Source: Thereva unica (taxonomy: Eukaryota; Arthropoda; Insecta; Diptera; Therevidae). Taken from it: a DNA stretch of 64,000 bases. The translations under genes were made by a program, and so were the position numbers. Under the pieces are notes generated by a model, which saw nothing but the letters and a program-made list of their open reading frames with translations, did no database searches and was not told where the DNA came from. Where the stretch lies: contig CATLJY010000126.1 in the NCBI GenBank assembly GCA_949987705.1, forward strand, positions 1 to 64,000, read 5' to 3'. Shown here in pieces: positions 32,840 to 43,273 of this stretch. Each line of letters starts with the position of its first letter. The stretch's first letter is position 1.

Positions 32840-33052
32840 TTAATCCCTCATGGGACATAGGGCGGAAACAGTTGCCCTCCAGCGGACTCTGTTTTGCGCG
32901 ACAGCTCTCAGCTCCGACCAGGATCTCCCAGTTGTTGCGGCTTCTTCTAGTAGGGTTCTCCTCCACGTTGTTCTAGGTCTTCCTACTCGACGGGAACCTT
33001 GCGGATTCCAGTCAAGGGCCTGTTTGGCTAGATTTTCGTTTTCGCGTCGCAA
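32840..33052 (-). pseudogene. RTE-type LINE: C-terminal tail
   Basis: Frame with RRENENLAKQALDWNPQGSR, GRPRTTWRRTLLEE and WSELRAVAQNRVRWRA, the usual C-terminus of RTE-group polyproteins (GRPRxTWRR...). It overlaps the preceding RT frame by about 40 bases in another phase, so one indel separates them. Confidence 0.8.
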
Positions 33053-34306
33053 GGTGTGGCCAACCCAATTTCCTTCGCTTGATTTGGTCGTCTATCCTTT
33101 CTTGGCCGGCACGGCGCCATAGTTCTTCGTTTGAAATTCTATCTTGCCAGCGGATTTTTAGGAAACGACGAAGGCATCTGTTGATGAAGACTTGTAGGCG
33201 CCCTGTGATGAATTGGGTGACTTTCCATGTTTCGCAACCGTACAAAAGAACTGCCTTAACGTTGGAGTTGAACAGCCGCAATTTGGTGTTAGTTGAGATC
33301 TCCGTTGATCTCCATATGCGGGACAGGCATGCATATGCGCCTCGTGCTTTGTTTATTCTGGAACTTACGTCTTCTTCTGCCCCACCATTTCCGGTAATAA
33401 CACTACCGAGGTAGCAGAATTTATTTACCAGTTCCACGTCACGGTTATTCAGCGCTGTCCGTACCCATTGCATTGCATTTATCCGCATTTCTTTAGTTTT
33501 AGTTGGATTTAGCCTTAAGCCTGCTGGACTACTTTCTGTTGCCAAATTGTTCAACATGTTTTTGAGGTCCTGGTGTCTGTGGGCCAGCAAACAGATATCA
33601 TCTGCGTAGTCGAGGTCCTTAAGGCGGTCTACCAATCCCCATTGTATGCCGCCTGTTCGATTATCTAGAGCGCCGACAAGGATGTCATTTATTACTATAA
33701 AAAATAGTAATGGCGAAAGTAGGCATCCTTGTCGTACTCCTGAGTTCACCTCAAAGCTGTCGGATAATTCTCCATTATGGAGAACTCTGCATTTGGAATT
33801 GTTATATAGGGCTTTTATCAATTCTATTATTTTATCAGGCAATCCATGTCGCCGTAGTGCCTGCCATATAAAGCTCCTATTGACCGAGTCGAACGCTTTC
33901 TCATAATCTACGAAAGCAAAGTAAAGGGGGATCGGAATTCAGTAGACTGCTCCACTATTATTCGTAAGGTGTAGAAATGATCAATACATGAGCGGCCCTT
34001 CCTGAATCCGGCCTGCTGCCTCCTAAGCGTTCGGTCTACTGCCTCACTTATCCTAGATAGTAATATATGGGACAAAATTTTGCCCACTGTAGATAGTAAA
34101 CAGATGCCTCTCCAGTTGTCGCATATTCTTAGGTCCCCCTTTTTTGGTATTTTGATTATGATACCTTCCGTCCAATCCTCCGGAAAGGTACAGGTGTTCC
34201 ATGCTATTTCTAGGATTGGCAGAAGCGCATCTGCTATGAGGCTTGGGTCGGCTTTCAACAATTCTGGCGGGATGCCATCTTTCCCAGCTGCTTTACCATT
34301 GGCCAT
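33012..34306 (-). pseudogene. RTE-type LINE: reverse transcriptase
   Basis: Two open pieces, 34306-33908 and 33842-33012, separated by a frameshift. The first has GKAAGKDGIPPELLKA, IPKKGDLRICDNWRGICLLS and RRQQAGFRKGRSCIDHFYTL. The second has NSGVRQGCLLSPLLFFIVIN, DLDYADDICLLAHR (catalytic YADD), LNPTKTKEMRI, KFCYLGSVITGNGGAEEDV and VLLYGCETWKVTQFI. All canonical RT blocks are visible, so decay is limited to a few indels. It follows the endonuclease of the same element. Confidence 0.85.
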
Positions 34307-34413
34307 CGCATGAATTGCGGTTACTATTTCCGTCTTGGATGGGGCCCGGGTGGTGATTCTTATTGGCTGTGCATTGTTGCTGTTTTCCTGAGGTTCCTGT
34401 GTAAGTGTACCAC

Positions 34414-35814
34414 TCAGGGCGGCGAAGAAGTAATCTCTCCATCTTTGGATTTGCTCTTCGTCGCTGCACAGCAGCCTTCCATCCGCACTCTTAACGGCAT
34501 GCTTTTTAGTAGAGGGCTTTCCCGAGAGCTGTTTAGTGATTTGGTACAGCAGCCTGTGTTTGCCGCGTTTTCCGCTTTTTCTGCGAGCTCGTTTATCTGC
34601 TGCCTTTTATCACGCCGGACACTTCTCTTAACCTCCCGGTGTAACTGGGAGTATTCCCGATCTAATTGGTCGTCTTTCCGGTACAGTCGTCTTTCCGGGT
34701 CGTTTGTGGAGTTTACGCTATTTTTGAGGCACCTTCTGCGTTCTATTTTTTTCCAGGTTGTGTCCGAGATCCAGTGTTGCTGGTTTCTTTGGACATAACC
34801 GATGCTTGTTTCCGCAGCAGTCAATATCGCGCCCTTTGTCGTACTCCACAATTCCTCAATATTTGTGTCGTCAGAAACGGTTTGCTGGTTTAATAATTCT
34901 TCAAAGTTTCCAGCGAATTCCCGCTTTTTAACGCTCTCCCGCAGAAGGTCTATGTTAAACTGTCTACGGGTTCTAGCATCATGTTGCACGTTTCTGATTG
35001 CGGCGATTTTAAGGCGAATAGTTGCTATAACCAAATGGTGGTCGCTTTCAGTATCCGCTCCCCTGAAACTCCTGACATCCTGAAGAATAGTTCTCCATCT
35101 GCGGCTGACGGCCACGTGATCTATCTGATTTCTCGTTCTACCATCGGGCGATACCCAGGTCTCTTTGTGTATCTTCTTGTGACAAAAGTAAGTTCCACCT
35201 ACTATGAGTTGGTGGGAACTATAAAAGTCAACGAAAAGCTCACCATTGTTATTGGTAACTTGGCTTAGACCTTGATTTCCAAGTGTTTGTTCAAGGCCGG
35301 TGTTGTCACGGCCGATCTGTGCGTTTAAGTCACCCATTAATACAATGATGTCTCCTATTGAACTAGAGCGAAAAACCTCATTCAGCCGCAAATAGAACTC
35401 GTCTTTGATGTAATCTTCAGCGTCTTCAGTTGGAGCATAGCATTGGACTACCGTAGTACTTCTTAGTCTGGTACGCAGGCGCACGGTAATAATCCTCTCA
35501 GAAACCGGTGACCAGCTAATGAGGCTGGACCTGGCTTCTTTGGTGAGTATTACACCAACGCCACTCCTACGGCTTTCAGTTTCGTTTTTCCTAGAATATA
35601 AAAAGGACTCACCGTTTGGGCAGATATGTTCCCCCGCATCGGGCCATCTGGTCTCGCTCAGTCCCATGATCTTGATTTTATATCGATTCATCTCGTTGAG
35701 GACTTCATCCAACCGTCCCTCAGTCAGCAGTGTTCTCACATTCCATGATCCGATTCGTGTCCTTGTTCGAAAAGCAAAGGTCGTCGTCGTGTTGTCCGTC
35801 CGGTTCCGAGGCAT
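34414..35814 (-). pseudogene. RTE-type LINE: AP-like endonuclease and linker
   Basis: 466 codons from an ATG. The first 260 or so are an APE-type endonuclease: RIGSWNVRTLLTEGRLDEVL, GLSETRWPDAGE (catalytic Glu), RRSGVGVILTKEA, VVQCYAPTEDAEDYIKDEFY, LMGDLNAQIGRDN (Asp/Asn), and NQIDHVAVSRRW with DTESDHHLV (final Asp-His). This word set is that of RTE-group proteins, often annotated as craniofacial-development-protein-2-like. The rest is a basic helical linker ahead of the RT, interrupted by a frameshift near 34414. The frame is otherwise intact. Confidence 0.85.
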
Positions 35815-36105
35815 TGTTTGCCGATTCGTAGCAATGGTGTTTTTTATGGGAGCGGGTTGCTAACCCTCAGCCCAACCGACTTAAAACTCTGTTTTGTGGC
35901 GCAGAGAGCTCGCCATTCGCCCGTCTCCCGTTAGCTCCTTCCGAAGAAGTACCCCAGAGGGCACCGCGGGGAGGTGGGATTAGGACTTGCTAACAGGTCT
36001 GCTAGGTGTTCGTCTGCAGTGACTTTTCTGGGTCTTGACAGAAGTGACAAATCGGGTGCCACCACTTTCCGAGGTCTTTGTTAGCCGTTCGCCCCCCCCT
36101 TGGCC

Positions 36106-36490
36106 TCTTCATACTCAGAACTGCTTCACAATATTGTTTTCCAACTTTAATTTGGTTGTGTGAAATAATATTTCCCATAAATTTAACAGAATCTTTTCGA
36201 TATTGAATTTTTTCCGAGTTAAAAACGTTATGCTTACGCGCGCGGTCCATAACTGTTATCAGGATTTTATCATGTTCTTCAAAATTTTCTGCTACCAGGT
36301 ATATCCCCGAAAATTTGTATCATTGTCCTTTGAAACAGTTCCGGTGCACAGTTAAGACCAAAAGGCAAGCGATTGAATTTATATCTTCCGAAAGGAGTCA
36401 TGAATGTTGTTAAATCCGATGTTGCTTTGTCCAACGACATATGCCAAAAACCACTAGTAAGGTCAATAACTGTAAAAACTTTTGCATTAG
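36106..36490 (-). pseudogene. Gypsy reverse transcriptase, palm region (decayed)
   Basis: Between the RTE insertion and the protease/RT frame, minus-strand frames give RKHNVFNSEKIQYRKDSVKF (the connection after the active site) near 36240-36130, and pieces of the palm near 36480-36330. Several frame changes and stops occur. I did not find an intact YVDD-type active site. It continues into 36491-37354. Confidence 0.6.
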
Positions 36491-37354
36491 CTAAACCCGA
36501 TGTGAGGTCTTCAGTTGTTGGTATAAGAAAATGCTCACGTTTAATGCATTCGTTAAAGGTTTTGGGTCAAGACAAATACGTAACCTACCATTTGGTTTTT
36601 CAACTATTTGTAAATTATTAATCCAATCAGTTGGATAATGAACAGGTGAAATTATTTCATCCTGTACCATTTTTTCAAGTTCATTTTTTAACTTATTCGT
36701 TAAAGCATGTGGTATCCGTTTTTTATAGTGAAGCACTGGCTTCGAATTTTCTTTTAAGTAAATTTTAAATTCCCCCGGGAATTTTCCAAACCCATGAAAA
36801 ACGTCTTTGTATTCTTCAACAAACGACTCCGTTGTGTTAGGCAATGCAAGTCTGTCAATATCCATTCGTTTTACTATTCCCAATTCGACACAACTATCTA
36901 ATCCAAGTATCGGTTCAAACCTGTCATGAACAACCAAAAATAATATATCCTTCTCCATTTTTGTTTTTAAATCAATGCATTCTACTTTTATGGTACCAAA
37001 AATCTTAACTTTATTATTACTATAATCGAATACAGGATAGTCATTGTTCTTATTATTAATTTTAATTTTTAATTTTTTAACCAAATTCAATGGAAGACAA
37101 TTGACGTCAGATCCGGTATCGATTTTTAATTTAACTATTCCATTTCCAATTTTGTATTTTTTGGTCCATTTATTACGATTTGATCTCAAATTATTTATTC
37201 TAAAATAACATTTATTACTAAGGGCGTTTCCTACCTTATTCAAGCAACCAGTAAATTTACCAGAAATGTCACCACATGGCATATTACTAATTGTTCGAAT
37301 CATATTATGACCATTGTAGCCGTTGTGGTTTTCGCTCTTCTTTTGTTGCGACAC
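36491..37354 (-). pseudogene. Gypsy protease and RT N-terminus
   Basis: The aspartic protease is marked by VKLKIDTGSDVNCLPLNLV (active site DTGSD) and EPILGLDSCVELGIV. After a linker, the RT fingers begin with HYKKRIPHALTNKLKNELEK, ISPVHYPTDWINNLQIVEKP and GRLRICLDPKPLTNAL. The frame then shifts before the palm. It overlaps the Gag frame by about 55 bases, as in gypsy elements that use frameshifting, though here it could equally be decay. Confidence 0.85.
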
Positions 37355-38152
37355 AAACGATCAAAATGTCCCTTCTTTAAACAAATACGGCATGTAGCAT
37401 CTCTTGCTCTGCATTCATTTAAATGCTTTGTGTTCCATGGGTAGCAACAATTGAAACAAAAACGTTTAATTTGATAAATAGCCATTGCTTGTTTGTTTTC
37501 TTCAGTTTTAATGGTTGCAACCAACGGCGTTTGTGATTTTAAATTTTTTTTATTTTCACTGGCCGCTTCATAAATTTTGCACGTTTCGATCACCTTTTCT
37601 AATTCTTCGTCCCGACCATCTAACAGTTTCATTTGAAGCTTTTCATCATTAATTCCGATGATGATGCGATCACGTAACATTCTATCGGCATATGATTTGT
37701 TGCATTCACATTTAAAATCACAAAATTGAATTTGCTTTCGAAGCTCCGTTTTGAATTCACTGAATGATTGCTTTTGTTTTTGTGAGATCATGTTCAATTT
37801 GTATGATTCCATTACAACGTTTCTTTTTCGGTAAACAATGCTCATTGAATTTGTTAATAACTTCATTTAATGTTCTCTGTTGAACTGCATTTACATTTGC
37901 TTCCGTTGGTGCTGCTACTGTACCCAGCATTGAATTTTCTGTTCCATCATTTGGGAACAATGTGTTGTAAATCGTTATACCTTGTTCACCAATTAACCAA
38001 ATGAATGTTGCGATTTTATCTCTTTCCGATTTATTCATTTTACCAGTTGCAATCATCCAAACCATAAATGTTTGTTTCCATTTTGGCCATTCCAATGCCA
38101 TATTTACACAATCTAATGCACGTGGAGTGCGATTTTGTCCATCGTCTGACAT
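37300..38152 (-). pseudogene. Gypsy Gag
   Basis: Two overlapping frames. 38152-37757 starts from an ATG about 120 bases inside the LTR and carries a capsid-like region (LEWPKWKQTFMVWMIATGKM and LIGEQGITIYNTLFPNDG). 37866-37300 carries the capsid C-terminal part (MLRDRIIIGINDEKLQMKLL) and one CCHC zinc knuckle, CRICLKKGHFDRLC. A one-base shift in the overlap (about 37760-37866) breaks the gene. The words match the Mag-type Gag found in many arthropod elements. Confidence 0.8.
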
Positions 38153-38258
38153 ATTTGAGGTTATGTTTGATGCCTTTACAAGAAATTGTGAAATTCACTT
38201 TGCACACAAAAAAAAATTACTTTTACGAATTGACTGTATTTTCCGATAAATTTATTTT

Positions 38259-38271
38259 ACTTCTGACACCA
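38259..38271 (-). promoter_or_regulatory. Primer-binding site of the gypsy element
   Basis: On the minus strand TGGTGTCAGAAGT directly follows the 5' LTR. It begins TGG and would pair with a tRNA ending in CTGACACCA, the form of many leucine tRNAs (inference). Confidence 0.7.
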
Positions 38272-38458
38272 TGTAATAAGCTTAGCTTATTATAATAAAA
38301 ATAAAATATGTACAGTTTTTAATTTTTATAGTTTTTTTGTGGTTTTATTATTTTATTTGGATTCTCTCTTCTTCCTTACTTCTGTACTGTACATAGGTTG
38401 AAGCTCAACTGACTTATGGACTACGTTTACATGTTACATGAATAACGCACTTATTACA
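38272..38458 (-). repeat. Right (5') LTR of the gypsy element, 187 bp
   Basis: Uninterrupted LTR with TGTAATAAG/CTTATTACA ends. It contains AAGCTTAGCTT at its start and TACTTCTGTACTGTACATAG near the middle, and is followed by ATTTC. Confidence 0.9.
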
Positions 38459-38463
38459 ATTTC

Positions 38464-40082
38464 GCGGGCGTTCGAGTTGGTCCTTTAAGTGCATTTTAAT
38501 TCCCAGCCAAATCACCCCAAGGACTTTGTGAGCGCTTCGGCTTGGTGGGGTCAATTTTATTTTGCCTAATTTCTGGATGATTCTGGCAATACTCCAGCTT
38601 CGAGGCAATACTCCAGCTGCTTTGGAATCGTTCTCTGGTATGACTTTTCCTTCTGTAAAAACTTAAAAATACTATTTACATAAAGAATTACCTGTTTCCA
38701 TTTTGGCGCTCATTTATTGATTGACATTTCAAATAACACTCTAAATAACTGAAATAAATAATTTTGATCCAAATTGATATCTCTTATGCTATTTCGCCGA
38801 GTTATTAATTTGATTTCAAGCAGTACAACGTCTGCCGTTGCGATCTCCCCTTATCATCAATGGGTGGGTGGGTGGCAATGTAAACTTTATATTCATCATT
38901 ACAATAAACATCAATTTTTTTTTTAATTATAGTCCCTTGGAAAATTTTTTAAATTATTATTATTAGATTTATTATTAAACAATATTTCTCTTTACAAAAC
39001 GAATCTCGAATTCTTACTGCTTAAAAATAAAAGCCCTATCTCCACAAGAACATTTGAATTTCTTTTAATTTATTCAAGGGAGCCTTCAATTCATAACAAA
39101 GCGTTATCCTTATTTCTTGTAATTTCGACTTGAAAGTATAACTCCACTCCATTACGAAAACCAAAACTCAAACCAAAAATTAATTCATTTTCAGTGGAAA
39201 TATCATTCACTTAATTTCTCATCCTAAAATTTTGTACCACTCAGCATCTATTATTCTCAGCCCCTGTAAAGCTATCAATCCTTACCGTAATAGTGCATCT
39301 TGACATAGATATCGATGTCTGATTTAGGATTCAGTACCCAACAGACTTCATCATCTGCTTTCGGTTTCAAAGAGTGACGTATCGAGTCTTGTCAAAACGT
39401 TTTGGTACCATCGTAAATCATCAGTCCTCAAGTACAAAATCCTGCTGTGCTCTCAAAGAAATCTCCATGGTAATGAATAATGGTGAACATAAATCAGAAA
39501 ACAATCAGCGGGAAGCAATTTCTCATCGTTTCCATTTGTCTTTATTTCAAAATGAACTGAATCCTTTTAGATATCCTTACAGTGTAAAGACAGACTCGTT
39601 CTTATAAATGGGTGAATATTGATTCAGGATCAAAATCCATAAATTATTCGAAAGTTAACCTCAACTCGTAACTCTTTGGTGCATAGAAAATGAAAAAATT
39701 TAATACGAGGCCATGAAACCTGAGATATCTTGTATGCGGGGAACATAAGAAAAGTTTGTGTGGATGGAAAGAAATTTAGAACCTCTAGAGTTTCATAGGC
39801 GTTAAAACGACGTGATTAACAAACTCTGAATATCTTAAATTAAAGCCGCATGCTAAGAGCTTGACGGTGGTTGCTTCTCTAATTTTATGCCACAGCTTTA
39901 GTTACATTATTATGAGTTACCATTCTTCCAGCACCCATCGTCAACTGAACGAGTTTGCCACGAAAACATGTACAAGGATGTTACGTCAATTTTCTATGGA
40001 AGTATACATTTCTCAAAAGGACACAAATTGGTGGTTTCAAATGAAGGAAACTCGGAATGAATTTATTAATTTTTATTATAAA
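38464..40082. other. No gene recognised
   Basis: About 1.6 kb. The minus-strand words around 38480-38600 (PRSWSIARIIQKLGKIKLTP) faintly recall a LINE RT fragment, but this is too weak for a call. Open frames at 39374-39607 and 39861-40091 show no domain. The rest is AT-rich. Confidence 0.4.
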
Positions 40083-40640
40083 CTAACATAAGCCCCGCAT
40101 GCCTTGCAACGCCTTTAAATAAAATTTGTTTATTGTGCGCAATGTTTTCCTTAAAAAAAAAAAAAAAAAATAAAAAAAAAAAATATGGTAAACAAATTGC
40201 TGCGTACATCACCTGTGCTCAACAAATCTGCAAGTTTTGAAGCAGCGATTGGCATGTAAATGTCATCAAGAGAAGTGACATTATAGGGTTTGGCGAACGT
40301 TCGTTAAGTTTGTTCGCCTATTTACGTGGGTGCACGAAATTATGAAGCAATCACATATGAATATTAAATAAAGTGAATTTCGAGTCATTCATTTCTTCGT
40401 GAATATAGGGATTCACTGTCAACATTTCAGCCCTTCAGCTTCAGAGTTTTGGGTTAACCCCATTTCATCCCCTTAGGGGATGAATTTCTAGTAATCGCCT
40501 CTTAGTGGATGTCCACGTCATTATAGGGATGCACTGTCCAAATTTCAGCCCTATAGCTCCAGTAGTTTGGTAACCCCATTTCACCCCTTTAGGGGTGAAT
40601 TTCGAAAAATCGCTTCTTAGTGAATGTCCACAGTAGGTAC
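40083..40640 (-). mobile_element. Helitron-like fragment, reversed, same family as 20094-21245
   Basis: Its reversed 3' end reads GGCGTTGCAAGGCATGCGGG, then CTTATGTTAG at 40083. It also has A-runs (40153-40180) and two to three of the 119-bp units with GACAGTGCATCCCTATAATG and CCCCTAAGGGG. It breaks off near 40640 at a LINE fragment, so the 5' half is missing. Confidence 0.7.
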
Positions 40641-40655
40641 TAGGACCCTTGCGCG

Positions 40656-41342
40656 CACTGTCTGATCTCCAACAAAAATTGTACCGACCTTCCTCCTGTC
40701 TCGGTGGATGGAGAGAATCTAACGGCTGACTCAACTCTCAACATCCTAGGGGTAACTTTAACGGAGCATCTGCGATGGAACGATCACATATTCCAAATCG
40801 CCAAACAAGCCTCCCAATGCCTTGGATTTCTCAAGAGATGCAAGTTCCTCCTCCAGCCAGCCGCATTGGCTACAATATACAAATCCTACATTCGGCCGCG
40901 CCTCGAATACAACTCGCATATCTGGGCAGGCGCCCCAAAAACCACCTTGGCTTGTTTCGACAAGGTGCAAAATCGTGCCCTCAAACTCATTGGTGATGGC
41001 CCCTTTCGCGCCTCCATAGACACCTTGAGCCACCGTAGGAATGTAGCAGCCCTCTCCATACTTTATCGCTATTACCATGGCGACTGTTCCACCGAAATTC
41101 AGGACCTCTTGCCTGCACGGCAATACTTTTCCCGCAACACAAGACTAGCCAGCTCGGCTCACCCCCATACCCTACAGCCCCCTCGTTCACGCACAATACG
41201 GTTTAGAAGTTCGTTTATGAATAGAACAACTCGATTGTGGAATAATCTCCCGCAGTCAGTATTTCCGAACTCGTACAACATCTTAGAGTTCAAACGTGAG
41301 GTTCATCGTCATTTTCTTCTACACCCTCCAGACCCCCTCTAA
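40656..41342 (+). pseudogene. LINE RT C-terminal region (copy B)
   Basis: Open from about 40704 to the natural stop: LNILGVTLTEHLRWNDHIFQ, CLGFLKRCKFLLQP, RPRLEYNSHIWAGA, DKVQNRALKLIG, SHRRNVAALSILYRYYH and NRTTRLWNNLPQSVFPNSYN. This is the region after the RT active site; the active site itself is lost. The protein is clearly a sister of copy A but with many differences, and copy C (53.8 kb) is closer to this one. Its frame has no stop. Confidence 0.85.
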
Positions 41343-41474
41343 CCTTTCCTATTCTCCTCTATTCTTCAAACCAAGCTACTACTAGACATTGCACCATGAA
41401 CTGAACGACATGACGGACTGGTAGTACAAAGGGTTACACCTAAGCTTGGTTTTTTCATAAAAAAAAAAAAAAGT
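40656..41474 (+). mobile_element. 5'-truncated LINE (copy B)
   Basis: Shares its coding C-terminus and 3' UTR with copies A and C, and ends in a poly(A) run interrupted by a TTTTTTCAT tract (41449-41474). The 5' truncation point is near 40656, directly against the Helitron fragment. Confidence 0.8.
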
Positions 41475-41719
41475 ATTAGCGATTGCGATAGCGACGACGG
41501 GGCTGGAGCGGGGCGGGGGCTGGGGCCGAATGTTGAGAACTCGATGGCTCGACGAGTACATCATGTCTATGGGAGGTGTAGAAGTAGTTAGTGGGCCCCC
41601 TGTAGCGTGGGAACTTTTTTCTAGGTCACGAAACTAGGTCAATCACCTGTCAGTGAAGGTGGGCTTCCAAACAAAACCTGAAAAACGACTAGGGAATGAT
41701 CATAATTAAAAACAATATG
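41475..41719. other. No gene; diverged repeat
   Basis: GC-rich patch (GGGGCTGGAGCGGGGCGGGG) and words shared, in reverse complement, with about 3990-4100. No coding domain is seen. Confidence 0.4.
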
Positions 41720-41917
41720 CTACTTGTTGAACATTTTTATTTTATTTTCTAAAACCGGATTTATTTTTACACTCAGTTGTGAAATTCTGTTTTTAAATCT
41801 AAATGTACCCACTGCATACTGCTCCCATGGTCCTTTCCTACTTTGTCTGTATGCGAAACTCCATACTACCATATATTTATCTTGTGGGTCTTCATTGAAA
41901 CTTATTTTCTCCCTCAT
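41720..41917 (-). CDS. Small unknown gene of the Maverick-like relic
   Basis: 65 codons from an ATG that overlaps the stop of the upstream BIR gene (ATGA), a tight arrangement typical of compact viral genomes. The product is basic and soluble, with an aromatic-rich middle (YMVVWSFAYRQSRKGPWEQY). I do not recognise a domain. Because both overlap and frame are intact, it may be a real gene of this element. Confidence 0.45.
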   Translation of the reverse strand: MREKISFNEDPQDKYMVVWSFAYRQSRKGPWEQYAVGTFRFKNRISQLSVKINPVLENKIKMFNK

Positions 41918-42291
41918 ATCTGCTCATGGAAATAATAATGAATTGCTAGAACGAATAAAATACCAGCTAAAAATTTCAAAGTGTTGAAAGGCCAAAGTAT
42001 GGTTTTTGATTTAGGTTGTTCTGTAAGTGGTGCTAGATAATCTTTGAATCGTCCGCATTCGTCTATCCTATTAGCATAGATACAGTGTGGTGAACGATGT
42101 CTATGATCGAAATCTACATTCGATGCGCAACTCATAGCATTTATCTGTAGAGAACAAAAGTAACATTGAACACGGTCTTTGATGTTTGTGTAAAAAACTC
42201 CACTTTTCGCTAGCTGGTCTGCTGTATCTAAGTCTACTGCTAGATTATCGAATGTTTTCAAACGATCGTATTCTTGTTTCAAGTTTAACAT
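41914..42291 (-). CDS. BIR-domain (IAP-like) protein with C-terminal membrane segment
   Basis: 125 codons from an ATG. Residues about 10-72 form a BIR domain. It opens with RLKTFDNLA, and the zinc ligands have the exact spacing C-x2-C-x16-H-x6-C (VQCYFCSL ... DHRHRSPHC). The Trp usually found in the middle is absent. Residues about 100-121 are hydrophobic (FLAGILFVLAIHYYF) and end the protein, which suggests a tail anchor. There is no RING domain. BIR proteins of the IAP family bind caspases and related partners and several insect DNA viruses carry them; a role in blocking cell death is possible but unproven for this copy. It lies downstream of the integrase gene and overlaps the next small gene by 4 bases. 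The frame is intact. Confidence 0.75.
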   Translation of the reverse strand: MLNLKQEYDRLKTFDNLAVDLDTADQLAKSGVFYTNIKDRVQCYFCSLQINAMSCASNVDFDHRHRSPHCIYANRIDECGRFKDYLAPLTEQPKSKTILWPFNTLKFLAGILFVLAIHYYFHEQI

Positions 42292-42304
42292 TTTGAATGA
42301 GTGT

Positions 42305-43217
42305 AACAGGTTTTATATCACGTCTTTTATATTAATCCAAGTATTGTGTTTTGAAGGAAAAACAAGCCACTTCACTAGAACTTGATTACCGCGTCTTTTT
42401 ATAACCTTTTCTACTAAATAAACATCAGGGATTTTCACAGGAGCTATTTCTGGTTCATAAAATCTGAATTATATTTCCTTGGTAATCTTCGAGAATATAT
42501 GTTGTCGGGTAAACAGGTTTAACTTCTTTTATTTTAAATATCTCTGTGGACCAATTAGGTGTATAGCCTTTTTCGAATACCTGTTTATGTCTACTTATAC
42601 GGACAAAATCACCTGTTTGGATTTAGACTTTGATTTTATTTTAGGGTAATTATACACAGATAATAAACGTTTTTCGTTATGCAGCCCAACATCTACAGGT
42701 CTCATCTTAATCGTACGATGTTTCGTTGTATTGTAGTCGTCTGTCAACTTGGTCAACATGCTAATCCAGTGATAATTGCCATTCATGCTGAATTCTTTCC
42801 ACATCATATTTTTCAGCGTTCTGTTAAATCTTTCTTCAATCGAGGCTTTCAAAGTACTGTAGCTGGAATAATGGTTTATTTCGTAATCTTTCATCAGTTG
42901 ACGAAACGGTTTATTAAAAAATTCTTTTCCATCATCGGTTTGTAAATTTCTTGGAATGCGTCCTGTATTAAAAATCGACTGCAATGCTTTTACAACTTCT
43001 GATGCCTTTTTAGATTTTAAAGGCAGTGACCATACTTTGAAAAGGTATCAATTACAGTGAGAAGAAAACGAAACCCCTGATTTTCTGAAGAGTAAGAACC
43101 CATTTCGACCAAGTCTGCCTGCCACAAATCATCTATACCTTTGGTAGTGACATGTCGACGTTTAAAACTTTTTCGCACTGGTTTATGCAGTTTATTGATT
43201 ATCTGCCTTCTGCTCAT
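42305..43217 (-). pseudogene. Maverick-type integrase with chromodomain-like end
   Basis: Starts at the ATG at 43217 with a basic N-terminus. WQADLVEMG and LLTVIDTFSKYG (first catalytic Asp region) follow, then, after a frameshift near 43030, NLQTDDGKEFFN (second Asp) and ASIEERFNRTLKN (Glu). A second disruption lies near 42460-42470. Beyond it, codons resembling a chromodomain (VEKVIKRRGNQVLVKWL) end the gene. A retrovirus-like integrase with a C-terminal chromodomain is the hallmark of Mavericks. It would catalyse integration of the element; this copy cannot, because it is broken at least twice. It is transcribed away from the ATPase gene. Confidence 0.8.
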
Positions 43218-43228
43218 TGTACGGAATG

Positions 43229-43236
43229 TATAAATA
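43229..43236 (+). promoter_or_regulatory. Possible TATA box between the divergent genes
   Basis: TATAAATA lies 38 bases upstream of the likely ATPase start at 43274, in the short divergent gap after the integrase start. This is positional evidence only. Confidence 0.3.
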
Positions 43237-43273
43237 CCTGCAGTTGAATAACCAGTTTATATACAAGACAAGA

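Larger units (their letters stand above)
32815..36105 (-). mobile_element. RTE-type LINE inserted in the gypsy RT
   Basis: About 3.3 kb. The 3' end at 32817-32830 is a CTTCTTCTT tract rather than poly(A), and the 5' part holds a GC-rich leader (35870-36000). Gypsy RT codons stop at about 36105 (...EAVLSMK) and resume at about 32810 (GVLRFLGLL...), so the junctions are well bracketed. The sequences at both ends are GAAGARG-like, and a short target duplication is possible. A truncated sister copy lies at 6695-7144. Confidence 0.8.
21459..38458 (-). mobile_element. Gypsy-type LTR retrotransposon, 17 kb with nested insertions
   Basis: Two LTRs start TGTAATAAG and end CTTATTACA, flanked by a 5-bp ATTTC duplication. 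Coding order on the minus strand is Gag, protease, RT, RNase H, integrase, the gypsy order. Removing the insertions (21488-22723, 23749-31547 and about 32815-36105) leaves about 4.7 kb, a normal size for an envelope-less gypsy element. The short LTR, the single CCHC knuckle and the integrase words SSPRYPQSNGLAEK suggest the Mag group, by inference. All coding parts are broken. No env gene is seen. Confidence 0.9.

Noticed and set aside
38414..38608. LINE RT fragment in the minus frame
   Set aside because: A few words resemble LINE RT, but part of the frame lies within the gypsy LTR and the rest is too short to call.
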